A stretch of 64,000 nt of DNA from Phycisphaeraceae bacterium. GTDB lineage: Bacteria; Planctomycetota; Phycisphaerae; Phycisphaerales; UBA1924. Below, piece by piece: positions 23,960 to 33,265 of the stretch. The translations under genes were made by a program, and so were the position numbers. The stretch covers positions 2,831,649-2,895,648 of the forward strand of contig CP075368.1 in the NCBI GenBank assembly GCA_019454185.1. The letters run 5' to 3'. Below the pieces are notes generated by a model, which worked only from the letters and a program-made list of their open reading frames with translations, had not been told where the DNA came from and ran no database searches. The first letter of the stretch is position 1. The number at the start of each line of letters is the position of its first letter.

Positions 23960-25321
23960 CTACCTCCGGATCAACCCCAACTGCCGGTACTTCTCCAGGT
24001 ACTTCTTGTAGAGCGCGGTGTGCTTGGTGTTCATGTCGAGCGTCTTGCCCTGGATGAACGCCATCTCCGTGTGCGTGCGGACCTCCAGCGGGTCGCCATC
24101 GGTCACGATCAGCGTCGCGTCCTTGCCGATCTCCAACGAGCCGACGCGCCCCGACACACCGAGGATCTGCGCCGGCGTGAGCGTCACGCTGCGAACCGCC
24201 GCGTCGTGCGTCAGCCCCATCGGCTCGCCGTGGGCCAGCGCCTGCGCGACGTGGTAGGGGAGGTTGCGCTCGTGCGGGGTCTCCTCGCCGCTGGCGATCG
24301 CCCAGCGGACGCCCGCCTTCTCCAGCAGCGCGGGCTGCGTATACGCCTCGTTATAAGGAGAGTCGGTGCGCTTGGGGAACTTATGCGTCGCGACGATGAT
24401 CACCGGCACATCATGCTTCTTGAGAAGATCGGTCACAAGGTGCGCGTCGCGCCCGCCGACGATGACGGGCCGCAGCTTCCGCTCGACCGCCCAACGCACC
24501 GCGGCCTCGATCTGCTCCACCTCGTTCACCATCAGATAGACGGGATTCTGCGTGCCGCCGCTCTCACCCGCCTCGGGCAGCACGCCCAGCACACCCTCCA
24601 GCCGTGCATCCACCGGCGCGGCTCCGTCCCTCGCGCGCAGCTCACGGTACGTGCGGCTGCGCTTGAACAGGTCCTCGAGCGCGTCGAACGCCTCGTCCAG
24701 GCGACGCTGCGCGGCCTCGTCCGCGCGCCCGAAGATGTTCTGCCCCTGACGCGTCTGCGGGAAGCCCACGACCAGCCCGACATCCGCGTCGACGGTCATG
24801 TCCTCGTAGGTCCACCCCTCCATCTGCATCACGCTCACACGCCCGGGGATCAACCCGCCCGTCGGGAAGACGCCCTGCAGCAGGATGCCGTTCGCACGGG
24901 TGACAGGGATCAGCGTCGAGTCGGGATTGACAGCGACCGCGGCGTAGACCTCCGGCGTTGTGCCGCCCGTCTCGCGATGGTCCTCCGTGGCGCGGATCGA
25001 GCCGATCTCCGACAGACCCATCTGCGAGTACGCGCCGAAGAGGCCGGGATAGACGTGCTTGCCCTTCGCCTCGATCACGAGCGTGCCGAGCGGCAGCACG
25101 CCGTCGCCGGGTCCGACCGACGTGATCCTGCCCTTCTCGAACAGCACGTGGCCGTTCGGGATCGACGGGCCGCTCACCGGATGGATCGTCGCCTTGGTGA
25201 TCGCGATGGGGCGGTTCTGGGGCGGGGCCTTGATGCCCAGGTCCTGCGCGCACGCCGCGGCGGCGATCGCCCCGCCCGCCACGATCGCCAGTGTTCTCTT
25301 GATGATCGTGTTGGTTCTCAT
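23960..25321 (-). CDS. Secreted amidohydrolase-like protein lacking the HxH metal site
   Basis: 453 residues with a signal peptide (MRTNTIIKRTLAIVAGGAIAAAACAQ). The amidohydrolase-superfamily outline is clear: an N-terminal beta sandwich (ITKATIHPVSGPSIPNG), the segment before the barrel (HVYPGLFGAYSQMGL) and the C-terminal return (LGVSGRVGSLEIGKDATLIVTDGDP). The metal-binding HxH that normally follows PGLID is replaced by AYS, so hydrolase activity is doubtful. Its start overlaps the stop of the larger upstream amidohydrolase by four bases, so the two are probably co-translated and may form a complex with one catalytic and one non-catalytic partner. Confidence 0.8.
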   Translation of the reverse strand: MRTNTIIKRTLAIVAGGAIAAAACAQDLGIKAPPQNRPIAITKATIHPVSGPSIPNGHVLFEKGRITSVGPGDGVLPLGTLVIEAKGKHVYPGLFGAYSQMGLSEIGSIRATEDHRETGGTTPEVYAAVAVNPDSTLIPVTRANGILLQGVFPTGGLIPGRVSVMQMEGWTYEDMTVDADVGLVVGFPQTRQGQNIFGRADEAAQRRLDEAFDALEDLFKRSRTYRELRARDGAAPVDARLEGVLGVLPEAGESGGTQNPVYLMVNEVEQIEAAVRWAVERKLRPVIVGGRDAHLVTDLLKKHDVPVIIVATHKFPKRTDSPYNEAYTQPALLEKAGVRWAIASGEETPHERNLPYHVAQALAHGEPMGLTHDAAVRSVTLTPAQILGVSGRVGSLEIGKDATLIVTDGDPLEVRTHTEMAFIQGKTLDMNTKHTALYKKYLEKYRQLGLIRR

Positions 25322-28300
25322 CGCGCACCTCCCGCAACGCCGTCCTCATACCGGATCAGCGCGTCCATCTGCATCATGCCGCAATCGCCTGCGGTGGAGC
25401 CGACGCCCCACATGCCCGCCGTGTACTCGTTCATCGTCTCGGGGCGGGGTCCGCGCCGTCTGCCGCCGCCCGGAGGCCCGCCCGCCGCCTGCGCGTCCGC
25501 GCTCTCGCCGTCGGGCTTCTTCGGCTTGGCGTCGAGCGCGAGGATCTTCTTGATGAGCCGCGTGCGCTCTGCCGCGGCGTGCCGCTGCAGCTCCGCATCC
25601 CTCGCGAGCGAGAACATCTCGCGTCCGTCGACATACGTCGCCTCGGCGCGGGCCGTGGCGGTCAGCGGATCGCGCGACCAGATGACGACATCCGCGTCCT
25701 TGCCGACCTCGAGCGAGCCGGTCCGCCCGTCGATCATGAGTTGCTTCGCCGGGTTGATGGTGATGAACTTGAGGGCCTCGGCGGGGGGCACGTTCCCGTA
25801 GCGAACGGCCTTGGCCGCCTCGATGTTCATGTGCGTCGCGAGCTGGTCGTCGTCGCTGTTGAACGAGACGTTCACGCCGGCAAAGTGCATGAGCGCGCCG
25901 TTGTAGGGGATCGCGTCCTGCACCTCGACCTTGAAGTTCCACCAGTCGCTGAATGCCGAAGCGCCGATCGCGACCTCCTTGATCGCCTCCGCGACCTTGT
26001 ACCCTTCCAGCACATGCTGGAAGGTGCCGATACGAAAGCCGAAGTCCTTCGCGACGCGACAGAGCATCAGGATCTCATCCTGCCGGTAGCTGTGGCAGTG
26101 AACGAGGCGATCGCCGCGCAGGATCTCCCAGAGGGCCTCGAGTTGGAGGTCGCGGCGCGGCGCGGTGCCGGGCTTGTCCGACCCGCCGCTCGCGTTCCAC
26201 TTCGTCCACGCCTCGCCGTACTCCTTGGCCTGTTGGAAGCGATCCCGCAGGATCGCCTCGACGCCCATGCGCGTCTGCGGGTATCTGGTGCTCCCCTGTC
26301 CCGAGTTTGACTGCTTGACGTTCTCGCCCAGCGCGAACTTGATGCCGGGCTTGGCATCCTCGACGTGCATGTCGTCCGGGTGCCTCACGCCCCAGCGGAG
26401 CTTGAGGGTCTGGCTCTGGCCGCCGATCGGATTCGCCGAGCCGTGCAACTGGTTCGCAGCGACAAGCCCGCCCGCCAGCTGGCGGTACCAGTTGATCGTG
26501 TCGGGATCGGTCGTGTCGCCGATGGCGCACTCCGAGGTGATGTTGGTCGCGAACTCGTTGACGCCCCAGCGGAAGAGCCCGGTGTGCGAGTGGCAGTCGA
26601 TCAGCCCGGGCGTCACGTGCTTGCCCGTCGCGTCGATGACGGTGTACGAGTCGTCGAAGCGCGGCATCGACGCGCTCGGCCCGACGTACACGATCTTCCC
26701 GCCCGAGAAGAGCACCGCGCCGTTCTCGATGATCCCGGCATCCGCGCTCGTCCAGACCGTCGCGTTGGTGATCGCGACGTTCCCCTGCGCGGGCATCTCT
26801 CTGATCGCGAACGGCCCGAAGGGATATCCCGGAAGGTCGGGCGTCTCCGCGGGCTTCTCCTCATCGTCCGACGCTTTCTTGCGGGCCTTCCATGTGTGGA
26901 CCGTCCCATCCGGCATGATCGACCGGCCGACCATCTCGTCGTTCGAGATCGTCGCAGTGTCCCTCACGATGCCGGGCTCGCCGAAGGGCCCGTTCTCGTA
27001 GGCGAACGAGATCTTCCCCTCTTCGATGACCACGTCGGTCGCGACGCTCCTGGCCTCGCCGATGTGGATCGTCATCTCGCCCTTGTCGGTGATCTCCGCG
27101 CGCGGCAGGTCGGGCGCATCGGGGAGCACGGGCCTTCCATCCGCTTCGGTCACCATCCATGTGCCCGCGATCTTCTGAGCGGGGGTCTTCGCGGTCTCGG
27201 CATTGCCGGCGCGTCTGGAGCCGGTAAAGGGCATCGTGCCGACGCCTGGGATCATCACTCTTCCAACGATCCCATCGCCGATCAGCGTCGCCGTCACGAC
27301 GATGGAGGATGTCTCGGTGCCCTCCGTGATGTCCACGACATACGACAGCACACCGTTCCGGTACGCGACGTTCCGGGCACGCTCGCCACCCGATTTCTTT
27401 CCTTCCGCGTCCGCCTTCTCCTCGTTCTTGACGCTCACCTTCCCGTCGTCGCCGACCTCGACGATGATCGCGCCGTCGAACGACTCCCCCATCCCGAACG
27501 TGTAATCCCACGTCCCCGCGATGCCTTTGGGCGTCTCCGGCGTGATCTCGTAACGCACGCCGTCCACCCACACGTCGCGGATCTTCGACTTCTTCGCGAA
27601 GATCGGCCCGTCGGCCACGATCAGGTTCGCGACCTTCCCCTTCTCGACCGTTCCGAGCATCGCGTCGGCGCCCAGCATCTTTGCGGGGTTGGTCGTCAGC
27701 ATCGCCAAGGCGCGATCCTCTTTCAGTCCGTGGTTGATCGCCTTGCGCAGGTTGCCGGCAAAGTCGCGACGCGACTCCAGCTCGCTCGACGTCAGCGCGA
27801 CCAGCAGCCCCTTCTCGTCCAATCGCCTCGGGTTCGTCGGATGCTGCTCCCACGACATCAGGTCGCGCAGGTCGATCTCATCCGCCTTTGAGATCGAGTC
27901 CACCTGCGGCGTTCTCGGGAAGCGAAGCGGGATGATCGTCGGGTTGCCGTTGGCCGCGATCGCATCCAGACGCTTGTACTCATTGCCGGATCCGATCAGG
28001 ATCGTCGGTCTGCCGAACTCCTGCCCGATCTTCGCTGCGCGGAGCGACTCCAGCTCGTGCTCCACATCGAACGCCAGCGGCACACTCTTGTCCGCGAGCG
28101 CGTCGAGACACGACCAGGGGTCTGTCGAGACGCCGCGCTTCAGCTGATCCGCGCGGTGGTCCGCGTCCAGAAGCGTCTGCCTCACGAGCGCGATCGCACC
28201 CATCTGGCTCGACGGGTAGACGCGGAACCCCGCCTCACCCGACTTGATCGACGCCGCCTGATAGATGGCTTTCCTGTAGACGGGCGGACGATCCGCGCTC

Positions 28301-28899
28301 GCCTCGGTGGGGACATCGCCGACGGAGACCAGCGCCGCCGCGCCGCGCAGGTTCCCACGCAGGGGCGCGATCGCCGCGCTCGTGAAGCCGAGCCCGCGCA
28401 GGGTCTTGCGTGTCTCCGCGTCCATGCCCACACCGTCGAGCGCGCTCCGCTGGGGAACGACGTTGGGGTTCTGATGCACACCCGGCGCGCTCCGGTCGGG
28501 CGCGGGCACCTCGACCTCAAGGAACGGCTCGATGAACCCCGCATAGACGTGCAGACCGCTCCCGTCCCACACGCGGCTTCCCGCCAGGGCCTCCGCGTCC
28601 GCATCTCCCGTGACCACGCGATCAATCAGCCCGTCTTTCACGATAACGGTCGCGCGCTCGAGCGTCTGCGTCGGCGAGACATGCACCGTCGCGTTCGTGA
28701 TCGCGTGCCGCGTGGGACGCGCATCACGGACCGACTCCGGCTTGGGAAGGAGCGGCGATGTGCCCGTCGGCTGGGCGGTCGTGACGCCGCATGCAGTGGT
28801 CGCACTCAGCGATACGACTCCGATCGATAGGATTCGTGTGAGGTGACGGACAGCGCGGCTCGCGCGAGGCGGCGGGAAGGGGTGGGTGGGCATGGTCAC
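25318..28899 (-). CDS. Large secreted double amidohydrolase
   Basis: 1193 residues. After an N-terminal hydrophobic export segment comes a first amidohydrolase-like half (about 60-480), in which the metal motif is degenerate (HVYAGFIEPFLEV). Two beta-rich insert domains follow (AGTWDYTFGMGESFDG; AGTWMVTEADGRPV). The second amidohydrolase half (about 720-1130) retains the active-site motif VTPGLIDCHSHTG, a downstream HCHSYR histidine pair and the late Asp in SFNSDDDQLATHM. Only the second half should be catalytic. Substrate is unknown; imidazolonepropionase/dipeptidase-like enzymes are the nearest functional analogues. Translationally coupled to the degenerate 453-residue partner. Confidence 0.82.
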   Translation of the reverse strand: MTMPTHPFPPPRASRAVRHLTRILSIGVVSLSATTACGVTTAQPTGTSPLLPKPESVRDARPTRHAITNATVHVSPTQTLERATVIVKDGLIDRVVTGDADAEALAGSRVWDGSGLHVYAGFIEPFLEVEVPAPDRSAPGVHQNPNVVPQRSALDGVGMDAETRKTLRGLGFTSAAIAPLRGNLRGAAALVSVGDVPTEASADRPPVYRKAIYQAASIKSGEAGFRVYPSSQMGAIALVRQTLLDADHRADQLKRGVSTDPWSCLDALADKSVPLAFDVEHELESLRAAKIGQEFGRPTILIGSGNEYKRLDAIAANGNPTIIPLRFPRTPQVDSISKADEIDLRDLMSWEQHPTNPRRLDEKGLLVALTSSELESRRDFAGNLRKAINHGLKEDRALAMLTTNPAKMLGADAMLGTVEKGKVANLIVADGPIFAKKSKIRDVWVDGVRYEITPETPKGIAGTWDYTFGMGESFDGAIIVEVGDDGKVSVKNEEKADAEGKKSGGERARNVAYRNGVLSYVVDITEGTETSSIVVTATLIGDGIVGRVMIPGVGTMPFTGSRRAGNAETAKTPAQKIAGTWMVTEADGRPVLPDAPDLPRAEITDKGEMTIHIGEARSVATDVVIEEGKISFAYENGPFGEPGIVRDTATISNDEMVGRSIMPDGTVHTWKARKKASDDEEKPAETPDLPGYPFGPFAIREMPAQGNVAITNATVWTSADAGIIENGAVLFSGGKIVYVGPSASMPRFDDSYTVIDATGKHVTPGLIDCHSHTGLFRWGVNEFATNITSECAIGDTTDPDTINWYRQLAGGLVAANQLHGSANPIGGQSQTLKLRWGVRHPDDMHVEDAKPGIKFALGENVKQSNSGQGSTRYPQTRMGVEAILRDRFQQAKEYGEAWTKWNASGGSDKPGTAPRRDLQLEALWEILRGDRLVHCHSYRQDEILMLCRVAKDFGFRIGTFQHVLEGYKVAEAIKEVAIGASAFSDWWNFKVEVQDAIPYNGALMHFAGVNVSFNSDDDQLATHMNIEAAKAVRYGNVPPAEALKFITINPAKQLMIDGRTGSLEVGKDADVVIWSRDPLTATARAEATYVDGREMFSLARDAELQRHAAAERTRLIKKILALDAKPKKPDGESADAQAAGGPPGGGRRRGPRPETMNEYTAGMWGVGSTAGDCGMMQMDALIRYEDGVAGGAR

Positions 28900-28944
28900 T
28901 AGAGTACAGATCGTGCGGGCAGAAGGTGCAGGCCGCTCGGGAGA

Positions 28945-29967
28945 CTACACCCGCGACGACGCTGGCTTTCGGGGGACCCGGGTTCCGGGGGCCTGCTTCT
29001 TTGCCCTCGCAGACCTGGAGTACTGCGTGAACGCGATCTCCATCGCGTCGTCCCACGGGATACAGGTCTTGCGCGGCTGGGAGAAGCACATCTCAAGCGC
29101 CCGCGATTCGGAAAGAACGTCGGTGACGCGCCAGGAGTATTTGTTGCTTGTCACTGCAGCGAGATTCTCCTGGCTGCTCAGGATAAGCGCCTCTCGAACG
29201 CACGCGATGGTCTGCCCGTGGCGTTTCACGATCGAGAGTTTCTCGTGCGGCTGCATGAAGAACCATGTGATCTCGTCGACTCGCACATTCTCTCGAAGCG
29301 TCTCTACAAAGCTCAGGCCCAGGCCCGAGGGCTTCTGGATATCTCGAATCCTGGCTTCGAGCAGGAGGCAAGACATCAGTTCGAGGTACGATGTTCTCGG
29401 GTTCTCGGGCACAAGGCAGTTCAACACATCAATGATATTGGATGAGTGCTCGCAATCCTCCTGGTTCGCCTCAGTGAACAGGCGGTGGATCCATGACACT
29501 TCGGGATAGAGAAACTCGAACTTCACGCCCCGATTCGAGGCCTCGAGAACCTCAGTGCGCACATCGGAATTGTGGGCGTCGTGGAGCGGGAGTGCGGTCA
29601 CGACGGAGATCTTGTCGCCCGGCTTGGACTGGCGCATGTCGCGGATGATCCGCTCGACCGCCTGCGGCGTGGTCTCTATGCGAGTGAAAAATCGCGCGCC
29701 GTCTCTGAGCAGCGACTCCAACTGGGTCGCGACCTTTCTCGGAATGCGCGACACGCCGTCGCTGACGCCGCCCCTGCGACCGTAACTCTTCCAGAGGGCG
29801 TAGTCGGGGTTCTTGAGATATTGGAAGTAGCGATCGCTGACGCCGAGTCGCGAGATTACCTCTCGCTCGCTCCAGCCATTGGCGATCAAGGTCTCGATTC
29901 CCCGGGCGAAGTCTTGTGGTGACACGATCTCGCCGGAAACGCTCGCGTCCGTACTCGTCTCAGCCAT
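28945..29967 (-). CDS. HTH-containing putative regulator
   Basis: 340 residues. The N-terminal part contains a helix-turn-helix-like segment (GWSEREVISRLGVSDRYFQYL), and the middle (KISVVTALPLHDAHNSDVRTEVLEASNRGVKFEFLYPEV) looks like a phospholipase-D/TrmB-type sensor fold. It could be a transcriptional regulator or a stress sensor; I do not recognise a named family. The start MAETSTDAS at 29967 has GGAGA 8 nt upstream; the open frame extends 42 codons further without support. The gene is isolated, with a long A/T-rich upstream region. Confidence 0.65.
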   Translation of the reverse strand: MAETSTDASVSGEIVSPQDFARGIETLIANGWSEREVISRLGVSDRYFQYLKNPDYALWKSYGRRGGVSDGVSRIPRKVATQLESLLRDGARFFTRIETTPQAVERIIRDMRQSKPGDKISVVTALPLHDAHNSDVRTEVLEASNRGVKFEFLYPEVSWIHRLFTEANQEDCEHSSNIIDVLNCLVPENPRTSYLELMSCLLLEARIRDIQKPSGLGLSFVETLRENVRVDEITWFFMQPHEKLSIVKRHGQTIACVREALILSSQENLAAVTSNKYSWRVTDVLSESRALEMCFSQPRKTCIPWDDAMEIAFTQYSRSARAKKQAPGTRVPRKPASSRV

Positions 29968-30453
29968 TGATTCGTTCTCCGGACATGTCTTGCTGCCGCA
30001 ACAGCTCTGCCCCAGTCCCATCCCACTGAAGTTAGCACGACGACGCCCAGCGTGCGAACCGTCCGATGCAACGCTCATCACGCAGGGTGCCATTCTACGC
30101 CATTCACAACAAATTGTTCACTGGCATTACCATTATTGTCGCATTTTTCACATTTTGTGAGAATGTAGGGCATCTCACTGTTCGGGGGGGCATCTCCCAA
30201 GGCCGCATCATGGGCAAATTTTCCACATATTCGGTATCTGAACGGGTGATGCGGCCCTCGAAAAAATTCTTGCCGTAAGCTCGCAAAACAGTTATGATAA
30301 AGTAGCCCAACCTAGGGCAGTTCCGAAGTCGAGCACGATGCGGGACTCAATGGAGTAATTAGAGGCGCCATCGCCGTGATGGCCCGCCGCGGTGATCGGG
30401 TCTGTGTGCGTTCTCCGCCTCGATCGCGTGCTCGACGGATGCAGGAGGTCATC
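29968..30453. other. Long A/T-rich intergenic region with operator-like palindrome
   Basis: 486 bp between divergent genes, with a markedly A/T-rich core (30105-30310). TCACATTTTGTGA at 30148-30160 is a 5+3+5 palindrome of the kind bound by dimeric regulators. TTGCCG-17 bp-TATGAT (30270-30298, plus strand) is a good promoter for the hypothetical gene to the right. Confidence 0.5.
30270..30298 (+). promoter_or_regulatory. Sigma70-like promoter
   Basis: TTGCCG at 30270-30275 and TATGAT at 30293-30298 with 17-bp spacing, in an A/T-rich setting and upstream of the gene starting at 30454. Confidence 0.55.
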
Positions 30454-31182
30454 ATGCCTCGCCGCCGCACCACCGCAATCGAATCCATCGTCGTCTCCAC
30501 GCTGATCGCGACCATGCTGCTAGCCGCCGTTGCTCATTCTGCGACTGGCCTTACGAACCCGAACCCCCCGGCCACATCGACGAGGATCGTCGGCTCGCTG
30601 AGTCCGTCCTTGACAGTCACATGGGTGTCGCCGGTGCACATCCGCACGTCGAGCCGTGCGCCCGCGCCCGGCGAACGCCCACTGGCTCTGAGCGCTTCCA
30701 CGCCTCCTCAGCCCATCACCAAGAAGCGCCGTCGTTGCCCGCTCAGGCCGGGGCTGCGCTACACGCTGCTTTCCGTCGCGCTGATGATGCCGGTCGGCAT
30801 CATCGCGACCTGTGTGGGCAACCGCGCGAGCAGCGCGAGCGCGTCGGATAGCAACGCGGCTGGTGCATTGAGTCCAATGGTGGCTCCGCAAGCGAACTCG
30901 TTTAATCTGCACTTCCGCACGCTGGATGGCTTCTCGTTCGGCCAAGTGAGGGTGTACAACGACCGAGACGGCTTCGAGTCGACAAACGCCGAGAGCATCC
31001 TGATTAATGCGCCAGACAGTTGGTGCCGTCACGGAGAACGACTGCGGCTCTATGTCCGTGCTCAGCGAGGCGAGTGGATCTTTGTCGACGCGGTGACAGT
31101 CGAACTCGATGGGAGAGGGCGGCCTCTCGACGTGATGCTCAGCAAGACGCTGCACGACATCCGAGAAGTGCGAGCCAAGTGA
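30454..31182 (+). CDS. Membrane-anchored hypothetical protein
   Basis: 242 residues from the ATG preceded by AGGAGG (GCAGGAGGTCATC), which decides the start over upstream in-frame ATGs. Two hydrophobic segments are visible: SIVVSTLIATMLLAAVAHSA near the N-terminus and LLSVALMMPVGIIATCV near residue 120, separated by a Pro/Ser/Arg-rich stretch. The C-terminal ~90 residues are a beta-rich soluble domain. I do not recognise the family. A promoter lies about 155 bp upstream. Confidence 0.55.
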   Translation: MPRRRTTAIESIVVSTLIATMLLAAVAHSATGLTNPNPPATSTRIVGSLSPSLTVTWVSPVHIRTSSRAPAPGERPLALSASTPPQPITKKRRRCPLRPGLRYTLLSVALMMPVGIIATCVGNRASSASASDSNAAGALSPMVAPQANSFNLHFRTLDGFSFGQVRVYNDRDGFESTNAESILINAPDSWCRHGERLRLYVRAQRGEWIFVDAVTVELDGRGRPLDVMLSKTLHDIREVRAK

Positions 31183-31529
31183 GCCTTCGGCGGTCGGCTG
31201 GTCTTCGAACCAACAATCTCGCCCGTGCGGTGTTGAGGCAAAGAGTGTTCGCAGAAGGTGTCGGTGCTGTTAGCACGTCACACTATGAAAGTCTGGCTTT
31301 TGTACGCATATAGCGCATGCGGCGTCATTGTTCTTGTCGTTAGATATATGAGTGGTATGTGCGGTCGTTCCGTCGCGCAGGCCCTGCGCGGCCGATGGCC
31401 CGCCATCGAGCGAATCTCTGAATCTTGGCTCGCTCGCCGAAAACGGGTGGCCGAACTCCGGTTCGCTTTGCATATTCCCCCATCAGCGGCCCGCATCGCC
31501 GCTGCGCACGCACCTCGGGAGCCCTCGGA
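31183..31529. other. Intergenic region, nothing firm
   Basis: 347 bp between the hypothetical gene and the next PEP-CTERM gene. A 91-codon frame at 31258-31533 contains one hydrophobic stretch (VWLLYAYSACGVIVLVV) but has no ribosome-binding site and overlaps the next start, so it is not annotated. No RNA gene or terminator is evident. Confidence 0.4.
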
Positions 31530-32168
31530 ATGAAACGCACCGTCGCATCGCTCGCGCTTGCGGGCGCGCTGTCCGTGACCTGCCACGCCGGCATCATCAC
31601 CCAGGAGTTCGCGATCCCGTGGTCGTCGGGGCTTCGTGTGATGGACATCGCCGTCGATCCCTTCGCGCCCCCCTCGGCCTCGCAGCCGCTGAACAGCGTC
31701 ACGATCTCCATCATGGGCTTCTCGCGGACGCAGCTCACCACCGCGACGCCATTCGGCGGCACGGTGCCCGTCTCAATGACCCAGTCATTCGGCGCACTTG
31801 TTGAGTTCTCCGACGGGACGGACATCGCGATCGTGGACCGGACTTCGACGGTCCAGGAATTCAATCTGGGGATGGAGAGCGTGTGGTTCTCAGGGTTGAC
31901 GCTCGCGGGCGCGGTGCTGGCGCCGCCGACGCTCTACCTCCCGGGCGACTCGGCGTTCGATCGCTTCACGGGCGCGGCCCCGGTCTCGATCTCACTGTCG
32001 CTCGACGGCGGCACGAACCTGCTCTCGCCGCCGACGCCCGGACACATCGGCGCGATCACGGGCACGGAGTGGATCGTGACGGTCTCGTACGACTTTGTTC
32101 CCGCGCCGGGCGGGCTCGCGCTCGCCGGGGTCGCGGGCGTGATCGCGATGCGCCGTCGGCGATCCTGA
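31530..32168 (+). CDS. PEP-CTERM protein (choice-of-anchor E-like)
   Basis: 212 residues: signal peptide MKRTVASLALAGALSVTCHA, a beta-sandwich body (ITQEFAIPWSSG start, SVTISIMGFSRTQLTT, FDRFTGAAPVSISLSL, WIVTVSYDF) and the sorting tail VPAPGGLALAGVAGVIAMRR followed by Arg. The body pattern agrees with the choice-of-anchor E exported proteins (inference). The start at 31530 is fixed by the signal peptide; the open frame upstream encodes unrelated sequence. Predicted to be exported and processed by an exosortase. Confidence 0.75.
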   Translation: MKRTVASLALAGALSVTCHAGIITQEFAIPWSSGLRVMDIAVDPFAPPSASQPLNSVTISIMGFSRTQLTTATPFGGTVPVSMTQSFGALVEFSDGTDIAIVDRTSTVQEFNLGMESVWFSGLTLAGAVLAPPTLYLPGDSAFDRFTGAAPVSISLSLDGGTNLLSPPTPGHIGAITGTEWIVTVSYDFVPAPGGLALAGVAGVIAMRRRRS

Positions 32169-32171
32169 TAC

Positions 32172-32798
32172 TCACCGCTCGATGGTGTAGGAATCCTGCA
32201 GGAAGATATCTCGCCCATCCGGCCCGACTGTGCGCAGCACGGCCATGATGCGGATGCGCGAGGTCGGCGGCGTGGGGTTACCACGCGCGAGAAGGGCCTC
32301 CGCCGCGCCGAGCGCGGTTCCCGAGCGATTGAGCCCGCCGAGTGTGAAGCGGTACATCTTCGATGCGGGGTCGTACCACGCGGCGTTCTCTTCCAGATCC
32401 GAGAGGCGCACGCTCGGCCACGTCAGTTCGAGCGTGTCGTCGGCCGACCCGATGGCGCGATCGCCCGCGTACAGGCGGAGTTCGAGGTTCCCGATCGCCT
32501 TCGAGAAGTCCCCCCAGCGGTCCACCGTCTCCAGATACACAACGACGATGGGCCTGCCTCTCTCATCGCGGTCGAGGCGCGTCAGCGGGTAGACGCGCAG
32601 CTCGGTCGGCGCGAAGGGCCACGCCCGGCCCGTGGGGTCGACATCGCCTCGGATCACAGGGCGGATGGGGTTGGCGACCTGGCAAGAGCCGAGCACGCCC
32701 ATGGCCGCGGCCCCCGAGATCAGCGCAGCGCAGAACCGCGCGCCTGACCGTGCCCGGCTGGGTAAGAGATCGAACAGGGATGGATGGGCGGCGGTCAT
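32172..32798 (-). CDS. Lipoprotein of unknown function
   Basis: 208 residues. The N-terminus carries a hydrophobic segment and a lipobox (GVLGSCQ), so the mature protein should be lipid-anchored. The body is beta-rich (ELRVYPLTRLDRDERGRPIVVVYLE, LELRLYAGDRAIG, RIMAVLRTVGPDGRDI) and resembles small planctomycete lipoproteins without known function. It ends 4 bp from the convergent PEP-CTERM gene and lies immediately downstream of the phage-like head module. Confidence 0.65.
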   Translation of the reverse strand: MTAAHPSLFDLLPSRARSGARFCAALISGAAAMGVLGSCQVANPIRPVIRGDVDPTGRAWPFAPTELRVYPLTRLDRDERGRPIVVVYLETVDRWGDFSKAIGNLELRLYAGDRAIGSADDTLELTWPSVRLSDLEENAAWYDPASKMYRFTLGGLNRSGTALGAAEALLARGNPTPPTSRIRIMAVLRTVGPDGRDIFLQDSYTIER

Positions 32799-32892
32799 GG
32801 AGCGTCAAGTCTATCGGAGTCCGGGCACGGTCATCGGTCGGGGGAGCGATCTGCCCGAGGTCATCACAGGAGATCCCGCGGGCTCGGCGCTC

Positions 32893-33195
32893 TCACGCGG
32901 CGGATGCCGGTCCCTCCCTGGACTGCTTCGGCTCCGGACGGTTCTCGACCGATCGCGCCGAACTCGCCGCGGATCGCATCCGCAGCGCGGCTTCGAGCGC
33001 GGTGAGCGCACGCGTGTTCTCCCGGACAACGCCGACCAGCAGCGAGAGCTCGGAGCGCTGCCTTACCAGTCGCTCGTGCGCCTGCGTGAGTTGTCGCTCA
33101 CGCTCAGCCGATGCCCGCCGCTCGGTCAGCCACAGGAACGCGATGAGCCCCGCGGCTCCGAAGGGCGTGAGTGATGTGATCGTGGTGGGGTCCAT
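32893..33195 (-). CDS. Small membrane coiled-coil protein, holin/spanin-like position
   Basis: 100 residues from the ATG at 33195. One N-terminal membrane helix (LTPFGAAGLIAFLWLTERRA) is followed by a charged coiled coil (RERQLTQAHERLVRQRSELSLLV). This topology, and its place at the distal end of the phage-like module, resembles small phage lysis or tail accessory proteins. No family signature is visible, so function is inferred from position only. Confidence 0.5.
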   Translation of the reverse strand: MDPTTITSLTPFGAAGLIAFLWLTERRASAERERQLTQAHERLVRQRSELSLLVGVVRENTRALTALEAALRMRSAASSARSVENRPEPKQSREGPASAA

Positions 33196-33265
33196 GGGAG
33201 GAGTCGCGAAGTCAGAAGGCACACAGGGAGAAGGCACTCAGGCACAAGCACGCAAAGGCGCGAGA

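Noticed and set aside
23882-25801. Large plus-strand frames opposite the amidohydrolases (also 26365-27891)
   Set aside because: Arg/His/Asp-rich antisense shadows typical of high-GC genes, without start signals or family resemblance.
31258-31533. 91-codon membrane-like frame
   Set aside because: No ribosome-binding site, overlaps the start of the PEP-CTERM gene, and has a single hydrophobic patch only.
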